This document shows positions 7,382 through 16,414 of a DNA stretch of 21,856 nt, in pieces. Every line of letters starts with the position of its first letter. Within the stretch, counting starts at the first letter, position 1. The translations under genes and the position numbers were made by a program. Below the pieces are notes generated by a model that was given only the letters and a program-made list of their open reading frames with translations, made no database searches and was not told where the DNA came from. This DNA is from JBHIBA01 sp046758845 (GTDB taxonomy: Bacteria; UBA8248; JACPRG01; G963555815), in contig JBHIBA010000042.1 in assembly GCA_046758845.1 (NCBI GenBank), positions 1-21,856 of the forward strand, given 5' to 3'.

Positions 7382-8503
7382 TCATGAACTCCGACCTCGC
7401 TGTTGGCTTCGGGCCGCCACGCTTAACAAAACGCCCACGCCCGCCATGGATGCGACCAGCGCGGACCCCCCGGCGCTGAGAAACGGCAAGGGGAGCCCTT
7501 TGGTGGGAAGCATGCCGGTGACCACCCCGAGGTTTGCCAGGGTCTGAAGGCCGAAAAGGGCGGTGAATCCGGCAGCCAGGTAGGCCCCGAACGGGTCCGG
7601 GCACCGCGTGGTCACCTGGCTCATCTTCCAGAGAAGAAATGCGAACAAGACCAGGACGAAGCCTCCTCCCAACAGTCCCAGCTCCTCGCCCACCACCGCG
7701 AAGATGAAATCCGTATGCGGCGCAGGAAGGAAGTGAAGCTTGGCCTTCCCCTGCATCAGCCCTTCACCCGTCAATCCGCCCTGGGCCAGGGAAAGATACG
7801 ACTGGACCATCTGAAATCCCGAGCCTTCCGGGTCGGCCCAGGGATCGAGGAAAGTCAGCAGGCGTCTTCTCCGGTAATCGGCAGAAGCCACAAAGACGGC
7901 GAGCAGGGGGAGGGCCACAACCAGCGTGGCCCCTAGATGGAGCGGCCTCGCCCCCGCCAGGAACAACAATGTGAACGTGACGCCCAGGAGCAGAAGGGCC
8001 GAACCGGCGTCCGGTTGAAGCATCACGAGGACGGAGAGGACACCTACCAAGAGAATTGCCGGGAGAAGGCCGAAGCGCAGGTCCCGGATCCGGTCGCCCT
8101 TGGCGGCGAGGAAATGGGCGAGCCAGATCACCAGGCAGAACTTCACCCCTTCCACCGGCTGAATAGAAACGGTTCCCAGGTGGAACCAGCGGCGTGCGCC
8201 CCGGATCTCCTGCCCCCAACCCGGGATCAGGACGGCCGCGAGGGCGAGGAGGGAGAATGCCAACAAGGGATAGGCGGCCCGATGCCAGAAGGTGTAATTC
8301 ATCCGGGAAAACGCGACGAGCACCGCAACTCCCAGGGCCGCGACCCCCATCTGCCGGGTCAGGAAGTAAGCCGAATCTCCGTAGCCGTCCATGGCCAGGA
8401 CGGCGCTGGCGCTGTAGACCATCACGACTCCGCCGCTTACGAGGGCCAAGACGGCGCCGAGAATCCAGGGATCGAGCCGGGGGATCGTCCGCCCTTTGCT
8501 CAT
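7382..8503 (-). CDS. ftsW: Septal peptidoglycan polymerase FtsW (SEDS family)
   Basis: FtsW is the multi-spanning SEDS glycosyltransferase that polymerises lipid II at the septum with its partner FtsI. The 373-residue protein begins MSKGRTIPRLDPWIL and has about ten hydrophobic segments. It carries the SEDS signatures AGARRWFHLG, KLHFLPAPHTDFIFAVVGEELG and the C-terminal LPLPFLSAGGSALVASMAGVGVL. The reading frame stays open upstream to 8668, but that part is the murD gene read out of frame. ATG at 8503 makes an ATGA overlap with the murD stop, matching other junctions in the cluster. Confidence 0.97.
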   Translation of the reverse strand: MSKGRTIPRLDPWILGAVLALVSGGVVMVYSASAVLAMDGYGDSAYFLTRQMGVAALGVAVLVAFSRMNYTFWHRAAYPLLAFSLLALAAVLIPGWGQEIRGARRWFHLGTVSIQPVEGVKFCLVIWLAHFLAAKGDRIRDLRFGLLPAILLVGVLSVLVMLQPDAGSALLLLGVTFTLLFLAGARPLHLGATLVVALPLLAVFVASADYRRRRLLTFLDPWADPEGSGFQMVQSYLSLAQGGLTGEGLMQGKAKLHFLPAPHTDFIFAVVGEELGLLGGGFVLVLFAFLLWKMSQVTTRCPDPFGAYLAAGFTALFGLQTLANLGVVTGMLPTKGLPLPFLSAGGSALVASMAGVGVLLSVAARSQQRGRSS

Positions 8504-9879
8504 GGCAAAAGGCTCTCCACCTCGGCCACAAACCGCCGGCCCCGGTCCTCGTAATCGGTAAACATGTCGAAGCTGGCGCAGGCCGGGGACAAGAGAACCA
8601 AGTCGCCGGGTCGCGCCGCCCGGTCCGCCGCATCTACCGCCTCCCGCATCGACTCCGCTTCGACGCACTCCGTCAGGCCCGCAAAGGCGGAGCGGAAGCG
8701 GGCCCTGGATTCCCCGATGAGAATGAGCGCCTTGACCCGGTCCCGAACCAGGGGCCTGAGGGGCGTGAGGTCGCTGTGTTTGTCCCGTCCCCCGGCGATG
8801 AGCACGATGGGCGCGTCGAAGCTCTCGATGGAGCGGGCGGTCGCCCCGACGTTCGTCCCTTTGGAGTCGTTGTACCAGCGGACGCCCCGCCTCTCCCGGA
8901 CCAGAGTGAGGCGATGTTCCATGGGACGAAACGCCTGAAGGGCCCGGCCCGTCGCTTCGGGGGAGATGCCGCAGATGGCGGAGGCGGCGATGGCCGCCAG
9001 TGCATTCTCTACGTTGTGGACGCCGTGAAGGGGGAACGCCTCGCGGCGCAGGACGGATGTGGAATGCCCGCCCCTGCGCAGGACGAGCCGGTCCTCCTCC
9101 AGGCAGGCCCCATCGGCGACGCTTTCCCGCCGGCCGAAGAACCGGACTTCGGCCCTCGACTCTTCGGCGAAACCGCTCACCCGCTCATCGTCCGCGTTCA
9201 GGATCAGGTAGTCCCCCGCTTCCTGCGCGGCAAAAATGCGCCGCTTCCACCCCACGTACTCCTCCAAATCCTGGTGCCGATCCAGGTGGTCGGGGGTGAT
9301 GTTGGTGACGACGGCGATGTGAGGCCGGAAGGTTTCAACCCATTCAAGCTGGAAGCTGCTCACCTCGACCACCAGCAAGTCCGGGGATTCCGGACTGGAG
9401 AGCGCGGAGATGAACGGGGAGCCGATATTCCCCACCGCCGGGGCGAGCAGGCCGGCGCCCTGAAGGGCCGTGCTGATCAGGCTTGCGGTCGTGGTCTTTC
9501 CATTGGTCCCGGTGACCCCGATCACCGGGACCTTGCAGAACCGGAAGGCCAGCTCGATCTCGCTCAGGATGGACACGCCGGCCTGGGCCGCGCGCGCCAG
9601 CAGGGGATGTTCTCTCGGAACGCCCGGGCTGACCACGATGGCGTCGGGCGCCTCGAACAGCACGGGGGAATGCCCGCCCACTTCCCGCTCGACCTCTCCA
9701 GGAAGGCGGGCAAGAATGTTGGTCAAGTCGGTCTCCGGCCTCTGGTCCGTCACGGTCACCCGGGCGCCCCGCGCCGCCAGGAAACGGGCAACGGCCTCCC
9801 CGGTGCGGGCCAGGCCCATGACCGTGAAGCGCTTTCCCTGAACCTCGGGCTCCAATGCCGGGACCGTCATAAAGTTCAT
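8500..9879 (-). CDS. murD: UDP-N-acetylmuramoylalanine--D-glutamate ligase MurD
   Basis: MurD adds D-Glu to UDP-MurNAc-L-Ala in the cytoplasm. From ATG at 9879 the protein is 459 residues. It has an N-terminal Rossmann-like fold (FTVMGLARTGEAVA), the P-loop GVTGTNGKTTT (121-131), and VEVSSFQLEW and NITPDHLDRH in the central domain. HNVENALAA, NDSKGTN and LLSPACASFDMFTDYEDRG follow near the C-terminus. A second ATG at 9870 is possible; I chose 9879 because AAAGGA lies 7 bases upstream, just after the mraY stop (14-base gap). The long open frame above 9879 is a shadow of mraY. Confidence 0.96.
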   Translation of the reverse strand: MNFMTVPALEPEVQGKRFTVMGLARTGEAVARFLAARGARVTVTDQRPETDLTNILARLPGEVEREVGGHSPVLFEAPDAIVVSPGVPREHPLLARAAQAGVSILSEIELAFRFCKVPVIGVTGTNGKTTTASLISTALQGAGLLAPAVGNIGSPFISALSSPESPDLLVVEVSSFQLEWVETFRPHIAVVTNITPDHLDRHQDLEEYVGWKRRIFAAQEAGDYLILNADDERVSGFAEESRAEVRFFGRRESVADGACLEEDRLVLRRGGHSTSVLRREAFPLHGVHNVENALAAIAASAICGISPEATGRALQAFRPMEHRLTLVRERRGVRWYNDSKGTNVGATARSIESFDAPIVLIAGGRDKHSDLTPLRPLVRDRVKALILIGESRARFRSAFAGLTECVEAESMREAVDAADRAARPGDLVLLSPACASFDMFTDYEDRGRRFVAEVESLLP

Positions 9880-9893
9880 CCTTGCATCCTTTG

Positions 9894-10979
9894 CTACCTG
9901 AGTTTCAACGTACTGAGGCTGAACAGGGCCAAGATGACGGCAATGATGAAAAACCGCACGACGACCTTGGGCTCCTGCCATCCTTTCAGCTCGAAGTGGT
10001 GGTGGAGGGGGGCCATCATGAAGATCCGCCGGCCCGTCAGCTTGAAGGAGACCACCTGGAGGATGACCGAGGCCGCCTCCAGGACGAAGATCCCCCCCGC
10101 GATCACCAGCGCCACCTCCTGCCTTGTCACCACCGCGATGGTCCCCAGCGCCCCCCCGAGGGCGAGGGCCCCCACATCGCCCATGAACACCTGGGCGGGG
10201 TAAGTGTTGAACCAGAGAAAGCCCAGGCTGGCCCCCAGCATCGCCCCGCAAAAGACCGCCAGCTCCCCGGCGCCCGCCACGTAGGTGACCTGAAGGTAAC
10301 GGGCGAAGCTGGCATTCCCGGCCACGTAGGAAAAGAGAACGAATGCCATCGTCGCCACGAGAAACGGCCCCAGGGCGAGACCGTCCAGGCCGTCGGTCAG
10401 GTTCACGGAGTTGGACGTGCCCGCCACGACCACAAAGACAAACGCCAGATACCAGAGGCCCAGGTCGGGGAACACGTTTTTGAAGAAGGGAACCGCCACC
10501 CGTCCCTGCAGATCAGGGTTGACCGGGTCGAAAAGTAGAAACAGGGCAATGGCCAGTCCCAGGACGGCCTGGGCGAGGATTTTCTGATAGGCCCGGATGC
10601 CTTTGCCTCGGTTGTTCATAATCTTGAGATAGTCGTCCACGAAGCCGACGGCCCCGAATCCCAGCGTCGCCAGCAGGACCACCCAGATGTAGGGTTGGGT
10701 CAAATCCGCCCAGAGCAGGGTGGGAAAAACCAGAGCCAGGAGGATCAGGAGCCCGCCCATGGTGGGCGTCCCAGTCTTGGAGTGGTGCCTTTCGGGCACG
10801 TCCTCGCGAACGCATTGCTGCGGCTGGAGCGTTTTCAGGAACCGGATCAGGCGCGGACCCACGATGAAACTGATGAGAAGGCCGGTCAGGACGGCGAAAG
10901 CCGTCCTCAGGGTGATGTACCGGAACAGGTTGAAGAAGACGTGGACGTCTTTCAGCGGAGCCAGAAACAAGTAGAACAT
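9894..10979 (-). CDS. mraY: Phospho-MurNAc-pentapeptide transferase MraY
   Basis: MraY transfers phospho-MurNAc-pentapeptide to undecaprenyl phosphate, making lipid I on the inner leaflet of the membrane. The 361-residue protein has about ten hydrophobic segments. It carries the family motifs ERHHSKTGTPTMGG (about 63-76), the catalytic Asp pair in GFVDDYLK (D115-D116), NLTDGLDGLA (193-202, D196/D199), NTYPAQVFMGDVG and the HHHFELKGW motif near the end. ATG at 10979 overlaps the murF stop by one base (TGATG), so translation is probably coupled. Confidence 0.98.
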   Translation of the reverse strand: MFYLFLAPLKDVHVFFNLFRYITLRTAFAVLTGLLISFIVGPRLIRFLKTLQPQQCVREDVPERHHSKTGTPTMGGLLILLALVFPTLLWADLTQPYIWVVLLATLGFGAVGFVDDYLKIMNNRGKGIRAYQKILAQAVLGLAIALFLLFDPVNPDLQGRVAVPFFKNVFPDLGLWYLAFVFVVVAGTSNSVNLTDGLDGLALGPFLVATMAFVLFSYVAGNASFARYLQVTYVAGAGELAVFCGAMLGASLGFLWFNTYPAQVFMGDVGALALGGALGTIAVVTRQEVALVIAGGIFVLEAASVILQVVSFKLTGRRIFMMAPLHHHFELKGWQEPKVVVRFFIIAVILALFSLSTLKLR

Positions 10980-12469
10980 CAGGAGGGCCTACCCTTCCTT
11001 CTGGGTGTTTGCTCATCCTCGAACGCCCGCCCGCGGCCTGCCTCCCGAAGACCGTCCAGGACGCGCTCCATGCCCATTCCTCTCGACCCTTTCAGGAGAA
11101 CCCAATCCCCGGACTGGGTGTGTCGCCTCAGCCACTGGGCGGCCTCGTCATGGGACTGGCACACGGTCACCCGCCTTCGGGTCATCCCCCGCTTCACGGC
11201 CTCCTCCGCCATGAAGCGGGCCCTCTGCCCTACGACCAGGAGGTGGTCGATCCCGCCCTTCGGTCTCACAGCCAGCCGCGCGACGGCTGCCCCCACCGAG
11301 CGGTGGGCGGCGGCGGCTCTCTTTCCCAGCTCGAGCATATCTCCGAGGACCGCCACGGACCGTCCGCCGTTGGCCAGGCCGGCGAAGGTCTTCAGCGCGG
11401 CCGCCATCGAGCCCGGGTTGGCGTTGTAGGCGTCGTTCACCACGTGGAGGCCTTCCCGGAGATCGACGACCTCCATCCGCATCGGGGCGGGCCGGCAGTC
11501 CGCCACTCCCGCGGCGATGTCCTCCGCCGGCCAGCCGAGCGTCCAGGCCGCGGCCGCGGCCGCCAGGGCGTTGGAAACGTTGTGCTCCCCCGGCGTCCGC
11601 AGGCGGACGGCCCGCCGCTCCGTCCCCATGCGAAGGGTGAAAGCCATACCCTCCTGGCCCAGCGAACGCACATCCATCGCCTGAACGTCGGCCGCGGCGA
11701 TGCGGCCAAACAGGACTATCCGCCCGACCAATTTGCCGCAAAAATGAGCGGCCAAAGCGAGGCTGTGGGGGTCGTCCGCGTTCAGGACCATCACGCCCTC
11801 TGCGCGCTCCGCCATCAATTGGGCCATCTCGGCCTTGGCCTCGCGGACCCGGGAGACCGATTTCAGGAACTCCAGGTGAACGGGCCCGACGTTCGTGATG
11901 ACGCCCACCGAAGGGACGGCGATTTCCGTCAGCCTCCTGATCTCTCCAAGGCGGTTCATTCCCAGCTCCACCACCGAGCACTGGTGCCGGCTATCCAGTT
12001 GGAAAAGGGAGAGGGGGAGGCCGAAAAAGTTGTTCAGGTTCCCTTCGCTCTTGTGGACGCGACTTCTCCTTCCCAGAACGGCCGCGGCCATGTCCTTGGT
12101 GGTGGTTTTTCCGCTGCTCCCTGTGATGGCCACCAGCGGTATGTCGAACCGCCGCCTGTGAAAGGCCGCCAAGTCCCCCAAAGCGCGGGTCGAGTCCTCG
12201 ACGCCGATGACCCAAGCGTTCGCGGCCCCGTCCAGGGCCCGGGCGGAGAGACGGCCCCGTTGAGCCAGAATGGCCGCCGCCCCGCGTTCCAGGGCCTGGG
12301 GAATGAAGCGGTGCGCGTCATAGCGGTTTCCGACCACCGGGATGAAGAGATCGCCGGGCGCCGCCGTGCGGGAATCGATGGAAACCCCCTCGACGGTCTT
12401 GCGCCTTCCTTCCTTGAGCAGGACGCCTCCCGTTGCGGCCATTAGCTCTTCCATCGTCAAGCGGGCCAT
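10979..12469 (-). CDS. murF: UDP-MurNAc-tripeptide--D-Ala-D-Ala ligase MurF
   Basis: MurF adds the D-Ala-D-Ala dipeptide to UDP-MurNAc-tripeptide, finishing the cytoplasmic precursor. From ATG at 12469 the protein is 496 residues. It has an N-terminal substrate domain with the GVSIDSR motif (28-34), the P-loop ITGSSGKTTTKD (115-126), an EGNLNNFFGLPL segment, NADDPHSLALA, HNVSNALAA and DAYNANPGSM. I prefer 12469 because GAAGGGAG lies about 7 bases upstream; the earlier in-frame ATG at 12499 has no ribosome-binding site. Unlike the other junctions, about 220 noncoding bases and an unrelated gene separate murF from murE, so murF may need its own promoter or read-through. Confidence 0.95.
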   Translation of the reverse strand: MARLTMEELMAATGGVLLKEGRRKTVEGVSIDSRTAAPGDLFIPVVGNRYDAHRFIPQALERGAAAILAQRGRLSARALDGAANAWVIGVEDSTRALGDLAAFHRRRFDIPLVAITGSSGKTTTKDMAAAVLGRRSRVHKSEGNLNNFFGLPLSLFQLDSRHQCSVVELGMNRLGEIRRLTEIAVPSVGVITNVGPVHLEFLKSVSRVREAKAEMAQLMAERAEGVMVLNADDPHSLALAAHFCGKLVGRIVLFGRIAAADVQAMDVRSLGQEGMAFTLRMGTERRAVRLRTPGEHNVSNALAAAAAAWTLGWPAEDIAAGVADCRPAPMRMEVVDLREGLHVVNDAYNANPGSMAAALKTFAGLANGGRSVAVLGDMLELGKRAAAAHRSVGAAVARLAVRPKGGIDHLLVVGQRARFMAEEAVKRGMTRRRVTVCQSHDEAAQWLRRHTQSGDWVLLKGSRGMGMERVLDGLREAGRGRAFEDEQTPRRKGRPS

Positions 12470-12690
12470 GGTCCGTCTCCCTTCTTCGTCCAAAGTCATG
12501 TTCCACAGGCGGATTGCTGAAGTGTGGCGGCGCTGTGCCTCCTCAGGTCAGTTGGGTCCCCCCTCGCCAGTTTTATCCCCTCATCCAGGACCAGCCACCG
12601 CAGGCCCTGCCGGTCCCGGCCGAATCATCCGGTTTCCAGTCTCCCAATCGGGATCGCCTCCTCCACCCTCCCGAATGGAGACGGGGATGA
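12470..12690. other. Noncoding spacer between murF and the inserted gene
   Basis: I see no ORF with a start site. The stretch contains a small bulged hairpin (12597-12614, ACC-GCAG pairing with CTGC-GGT) without a U-tract. It also contains one arm of a 10-base inverted repeat (12566-12575). A weak -10-like GATAAA can be read on the minus strand near 12571-12576, with no convincing -35. It is unusually long for a junction inside this cluster. Confidence 0.5.
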
Positions 12691-12701
12691 TTAAAACTGG
12701 C
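12566..12701. repeat. Perfect 10-base inverted repeat flanking a spacer
   Basis: GCCAGTTTTA at 12566-12575 and TAAAACTGGC at 12692-12701 are exact reverse complements 116 bases apart. The right copy covers the stop codon of the inserted 110-residue gene. Similarity continues imperfectly inward (TCCCC/TCATCCCC). No clear target-site duplication flanks it. It could be the ends of a degenerate small transposable element, or a chance match. Confidence 0.35.
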
Positions 12702-13023
12702 CTACCGGCTTAACCGTCGCGCACCGGACTTTTCCATTCCGCAAGGGGCACCAGAACGTTTGCTTTCCCGGCGCGGCGCGGATACCGCGTCGGCCGTCTC
12801 GGTAATCGCCGATCACGCTGTAGAGTTTTCCCCCCACCTCGATAATCGGCCACCGCGCCTGCATCCTTATGAGCCTCACATCCGCCGGCACGCAATCGCG
12901 GATATCGCAACACCAGGGTGGAAGACCCTGGACCTCACCCTTTCTCGTCGCTTGGGTGTGCTCGGCCGCCGCGGCCGAAAAGAAAAGGAACCAGATCGCT
13001 ATGGCCACACAGAGACTCACCAT
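12691..13023 (-). CDS. Small exported Cys-rich protein inserted in the dcw cluster
   Basis: I cannot name a function. The 110-residue product has a hydrophobic start (residues 2-20) ending in AAAAEH, read as a signal peptide with a weak basic region. The mature part has five cysteines: CCDIRDC near the start and WCPLRNGKVRC near the end. Between them lie hydrophobic/aromatic blocks (WPIIEVGGKLYSVIGDY). The CC-x3-DC...W-C-P...RC pattern recalls short uncharacterised periplasmic proteins seen mainly in Alphaproteobacteria (from memory). ATG at 13023 is the first start after an in-frame stop. A GGGGAG site lies about 13 bases upstream, which is long. It is unrelated to cell-wall synthesis by sequence and is flanked by noncoding DNA on both sides, so it is probably an acquired gene. 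Confidence 0.7.
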   Translation of the reverse strand: MVSLCVAIAIWFLFFSAAAAEHTQATRKGEVQGLPPWCCDIRDCVPADVRLIRMQARWPIIEVGGKLYSVIGDYRDGRRGIRAAPGKQTFWCPLRNGKVRCATVKPVGQF

Positions 13024-13138
13024 GACTTAAGCTTTTCTCCCCTTTTCGTTGGAGCCAGCCCCGCATCTGGTAGTCTCACGGCCCTCGGGTTCCCCTCAGG
13101 CGAGGCGCCCATTTGTCCCCGACGGCCTATTCCAGCAC
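13024..13138. other. Noncoding spacer between murE and the inserted gene
   Basis: This 115-base gap holds only weak short stems on the minus strand (for example CCTC-gcct-GAGG) and a purine-rich stretch before the inserted gene. I see no terminator and no clear promoter. Transcription from murE may therefore pass through to the inserted gene and murF. Confidence 0.45.
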
Positions 13139-14653
13139 TCAGCCGCCGTATCCCAGCGCCCGCAACGCATTGCGGACCTCCTCCCGGTCGTCGAACGGTA
13201 GGACCTCCCGGCCGACGATCTGGTAAGTCTCATGCCCCTTGCCCGCGATCAGGACGCCGTCCCCAGGGGAAGCCAGGGCCAGGGCCCGCCCGATGGCCTC
13301 TCTTCGGTCCACGCACATCTCGTGGCTTGCTCGCTCGCGCCCAAGGGTGAGGATTCCCGGCTCGATCTCCTGAAGGATGGCATGCGGGTCTTCAGTCCTC
13401 GGGTTGTCCGAAGTCACGACGACGTGGTCTGCCGCCTCTGCGGCGGCGGCCCCCATGCGGGGGCGCTTGGACCGATCCCGGTCACCCCCGCATCCCATGA
13501 CAACGATCAGCCGGCCCTCGATCAGCTCGCGCGCGGTCTTCAGCACCCTGCGCAGGGCGTCCTCCGTGTGGGCGTAGTCGACCACCACAGCGAACGGCTG
13601 GCCCAGATCGACGCGCTCAAAACGCCCGGGGGCGCTCTCGAGCCGCCCCAGGCCATCCGCCACCGCTTCCGGCGCGACGCCCACAGCCAGGCCCGTGGCG
13701 GCGGCCGCCAGGGCGTTGTAGACATTGTGCGACCCGACCAGGCGGAGACGGACGGGGACGTCACATCCGGCGCCCCTCAGGCGGAACCGAAGTCCTGACC
13801 AGCCGCTTTCCACGTCCTGCGCGGTGACCGACGCCCGCTTTGAGATGGCGTAGGTCAACCCCGTCTCTCCGGCGGGCGTGCCCTTGACGTCGGCCCAGAT
13901 GCGCTCACCGTAGGGGTCGTCCAGGTTGACGACCGCCCTGCGGACGGGATGTCGCGTAAACAGGGAGCGCTTGGCCTCGTAGTAGGCGTCGAGCGATTCG
14001 TGAAAGTCGAGGTGGTCCTGCGTCAAGTTGGAGAAGACGGCGACTTCGAAAGAAATCCCCCCAACCCGCTCCAGGCAGAGTCCGTGGGAGGAGACTTCCA
14101 TCAGGCAGAAGCTCACCCCGGCGTCGGCCATCTCTCGAAGGAGCGCCTGAAGGTCCGGCGCCTCCGGCGTCGTCTGGCTGGCTGTCCGCTCCGTCTCAGG
14201 CCCGCGCCCCAAACGATAGGAGATGGTGCCAATGACCCCCGTCCTCCATCCGGCCGACTGGAAAATGGATTCGGTCAGGTAGGTCCAGGTGGTTTTCCCG
14301 TTTGTGCCCGTGATTCCCACCACGCGCACCTGCCCGGACGGATGACCGTAGAAGGCGTCGGCCACCAGAGCGAGCGCCCGACGAGTGTCGGCGGCCTCGA
14401 CGACGGCGACCGAAGAGTTGAGGCCCCGGGCCCTGGCGTCCGCCAGGTCGCGGACGAGGAGTCCCCCCGCACCCCGCCCGATCGCCTCCTCTAGGTACCT
14501 TCCTCCGTCGGTCCGCGTCCCCGGAAGAGCGACGAAGAGGTCACCGGATTTGACCTTGCGGGAGTCGTAGGCGACGCCGGTTATGTCCGCATCGAGATTC
14601 CCCGAAGAGGGGGGCTGCCCGAGCCCTTCCAGGAGTGCCCGCAGTTTGACCAT
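13139..14653 (-). CDS. murE: UDP-MurNAc-tripeptide synthetase MurE (meso-DAP type)
   Basis: MurE adds the third residue of the stem peptide. The 504-residue protein has the N-terminal ITGVAYDSRKV motif, the P-loop GITGTNGKTT (113-122), TTPEAPDLQ and MEVSSHGL. The segment YYEAKRSLF includes the lysine usually carbamylated (K228). HNVYNALAAAA and VDYAHTEDAL follow. The DNPR motif (416-419, in TSDNPRTEDP) marks specificity for meso-diaminopimelate rather than lysine, which points to a Gram-negative-type wall. ATG at 14653 has GAGGG about 10 bases upstream and follows ftsI by 15 bases. Its 3' side opens onto the inserted small gene instead of murF. Confidence 0.97.
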   Translation of the reverse strand: MVKLRALLEGLGQPPSSGNLDADITGVAYDSRKVKSGDLFVALPGTRTDGGRYLEEAIGRGAGGLLVRDLADARARGLNSSVAVVEAADTRRALALVADAFYGHPSGQVRVVGITGTNGKTTWTYLTESIFQSAGWRTGVIGTISYRLGRGPETERTASQTTPEAPDLQALLREMADAGVSFCLMEVSSHGLCLERVGGISFEVAVFSNLTQDHLDFHESLDAYYEAKRSLFTRHPVRRAVVNLDDPYGERIWADVKGTPAGETGLTYAISKRASVTAQDVESGWSGLRFRLRGAGCDVPVRLRLVGSHNVYNALAAAATGLAVGVAPEAVADGLGRLESAPGRFERVDLGQPFAVVVDYAHTEDALRRVLKTARELIEGRLIVVMGCGGDRDRSKRPRMGAAAAEAADHVVVTSDNPRTEDPHAILQEIEPGILTLGRERASHEMCVDRREAIGRALALASPGDGVLIAGKGHETYQIVGREVLPFDDREEVRNALRALGYGG

Positions 14654-14668
14654 GGCCTGACGCCCTCT

Positions 14669-16414
14669 TTACGCCCGGTCGCGCCGAATCCTCCCCATCT
14701 CGTTGCCTGGTCTCGCCGCCCGAATCTGAGGCGTTTCGTCCGACGGCACACGCAGGTAGCGGAGGGTCTTTTCTGCGATTTCGCGAAAGACAGGGGCCGC
14801 CACGACCCCGCCGAAATTTTGGGTTTGAGGTTGGTCGATGGAGACGAAGATTACCACGCGTGGGTGACCCGCCGGGGCGAACCCGACGAAGGAGGCGACG
14901 TACCGATCCCCGTACGCGCCCGTCGCCGGGTCTACCTGTTGGGCCGTGCCCGTCTTACCCCCGGCGGAGTAGCCCCGAGGCTTGGCGGCCTTCCCTGTCC
15001 CCCGCTCGATCACTCCCGTCAACATCCTCTTGAGGGTCCGGGCCGTCGCGGGACGCAAGGCCCGGCGGACGATCTTCGGCGCGAACACCCGGAGCGCATC
15101 ACGCCCGACACGGATCTCCCTCACCACCCTCGGCCGCATGAGGTAGCCCCCATTGGCGATGGCCCCGTACGCGAGGGCCATCTGAAGGGCCGTGACCGAC
15201 ACCTCCTGGCCGATGGGGACGGCCGCGATGGAGGAGCGGGTCCACTGTTTGGGCGGACGCACGAGGCCCGCCGACTCCGCCGGAAGGCCCGAGCCGGTCG
15301 ATGCGCCGAACCCCAGCCGCCGGATGTAGCGGTACAGGGTGCGGTTGCCGACGGCTTGTGCGATTTGGACAGTGCAGATGTTGCTCGACACCTCCAGGAC
15401 CCGAGCCACGCGGAGGACGCCGTACGGATGAACGTCGCGGATTCTCCGTCCCGCCACGCGGAATCGACCGTTCTTGCAGTCGAAGGTGTCCCGCGCAGAG
15501 TGGCCGCGCCCTTCCAGGTAAGCCGCCATTGTGGCGATCTTGAAGGTCGATCCCGGCTCAAAGACGGTGGTGATCCCTTCAAGCCGCCGCCCCTCGGGGC
15601 GCTTGCGGCGGTCCCGGTTGGGGTCGAAGGGCGGAGAGACGGCCAGCGCCAGGACCCTGCCCGTCTCGGGTTCGAGGACCAGAGCGGTCCCGCCGCGCGC
15701 CCGGGCGGATTTGACGGCGCGGTCGAGGGCGATCTCGCTGAAATGCTGAACGGCCTCGTCGATGGTCAGGACCACATCTGCGCCCTTCCTGGGCGGACGC
15801 TGCAGGAGCTCGAGGGGATAGAGGTTGCGTCCGCGCCCATCCCGCGAAACCCGGATTGTGCCGGGCAGCCCCCGCAGATACGGGTCCAGCGCGTACTCTA
15901 TGCCTTCCAGGCCCGTGTTGTCGATTCCCACGAATCCCAGAAGCCGGCCTGCCAGCCGGCCTTTCGGATAATAACGCTTGCCCTCCGGGACGGCGCCGAC
16001 CCCCTTGAGGTTGAGGTCGCGCACCCGCTTGGCCTGTTGCGGACTCGCCTGTCGGCGCACCCAGACAAAAGGCTTGTCGGAGCTCAGCTTGCTCCGAAGG
16101 TCCCGTTCGGACAGCGTCAGCGCTTGGGAGAGGAGTCGGGCGGCGACAGTCGGCCTCACCAGGGCGGTTGGCCGTACGAAGATGGAATCAGCCATGACGC
16201 TCAGGGCGAGCGTACTGCCCCGCTGATCCATCAGGGTCCCACGCTGAGGCTGGATGGGAACACTTTTCGTGTACTGTCGCCGAGCCCGACTCAGGGCGAG
16301 CGAATTTGGGGTCACCTGCAACTGAAACAGTCGCGCGGCGACCGTTGCCAGTCCCGCGAGCAGCAGGACGAGGAAGAGGCGTTGACGACGCCGGAATCCT
16401 TCCAAGGAAATCAC
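14669..16414 (-). CDS. ftsI: Septal transpeptidase FtsI (PBP3, class B PBP)
   Basis: FtsI cross-links septal peptidoglycan in the periplasm, paired with FtsW. The 581-residue protein has a short cytoplasmic start, one membrane segment (about 12-30) and a pedestal domain with RGTLMDQRGSTLA (58-70). The penicillin-binding transpeptidase domain carries the active-site serine in EPGSTFK (S289, K292), SSN (343-345) and KTGT (487-490). It has no PASTA domains and stops soon after the catalytic domain, the Gram-negative layout. The start is GTG at 16414, which overlaps the ftsL stop as GTGA. Confidence 0.97.
   Translation of the reverse strand: MISLEGFRRRQRLFLVLLLAGLATVAARLFQLQVTPNSLALSRARRQYTKSVPIQPQRGTLMDQRGSTLALSVMADSIFVRPTALVRPTVAARLLSQALTLSERDLRSKLSSDKPFVWVRRQASPQQAKRVRDLNLKGVGAVPEGKRYYPKGRLAGRLLGFVGIDNTGLEGIEYALDPYLRGLPGTIRVSRDGRGRNLYPLELLQRPPRKGADVVLTIDEAVQHFSEIALDRAVKSARARGGTALVLEPETGRVLALAVSPPFDPNRDRRKRPEGRRLEGITTVFEPGSTFKIATMAAYLEGRGHSARDTFDCKNGRFRVAGRRIRDVHPYGVLRVARVLEVSSNICTVQIAQAVGNRTLYRYIRRLGFGASTGSGLPAESAGLVRPPKQWTRSSIAAVPIGQEVSVTALQMALAYGAIANGGYLMRPRVVREIRVGRDALRVFAPKIVRRALRPATARTLKRMLTGVIERGTGKAAKPRGYSAGGKTGTAQQVDPATGAYGDRYVASFVGFAPAGHPRVVIFVSIDQPQTQNFGGVVAAPVFREIAEKTLRYLRVPSDETPQIRAARPGNEMGRIRRDRA

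Noticed and set aside
8194..10203. Long plus-strand open frame (669 codons)
   Set aside because: It is antisense to ftsW, murD and mraY, all with full family motifs, and its composition is repetitive Arg/Pro/Gly typical of a GC-rich shadow frame.
12470..12499. Upstream ATG for murF at 12499
   Set aside because: No ribosome-binding site precedes it, whereas 12469 has GAAGGGAG at good spacing and matches usual MurF starts.
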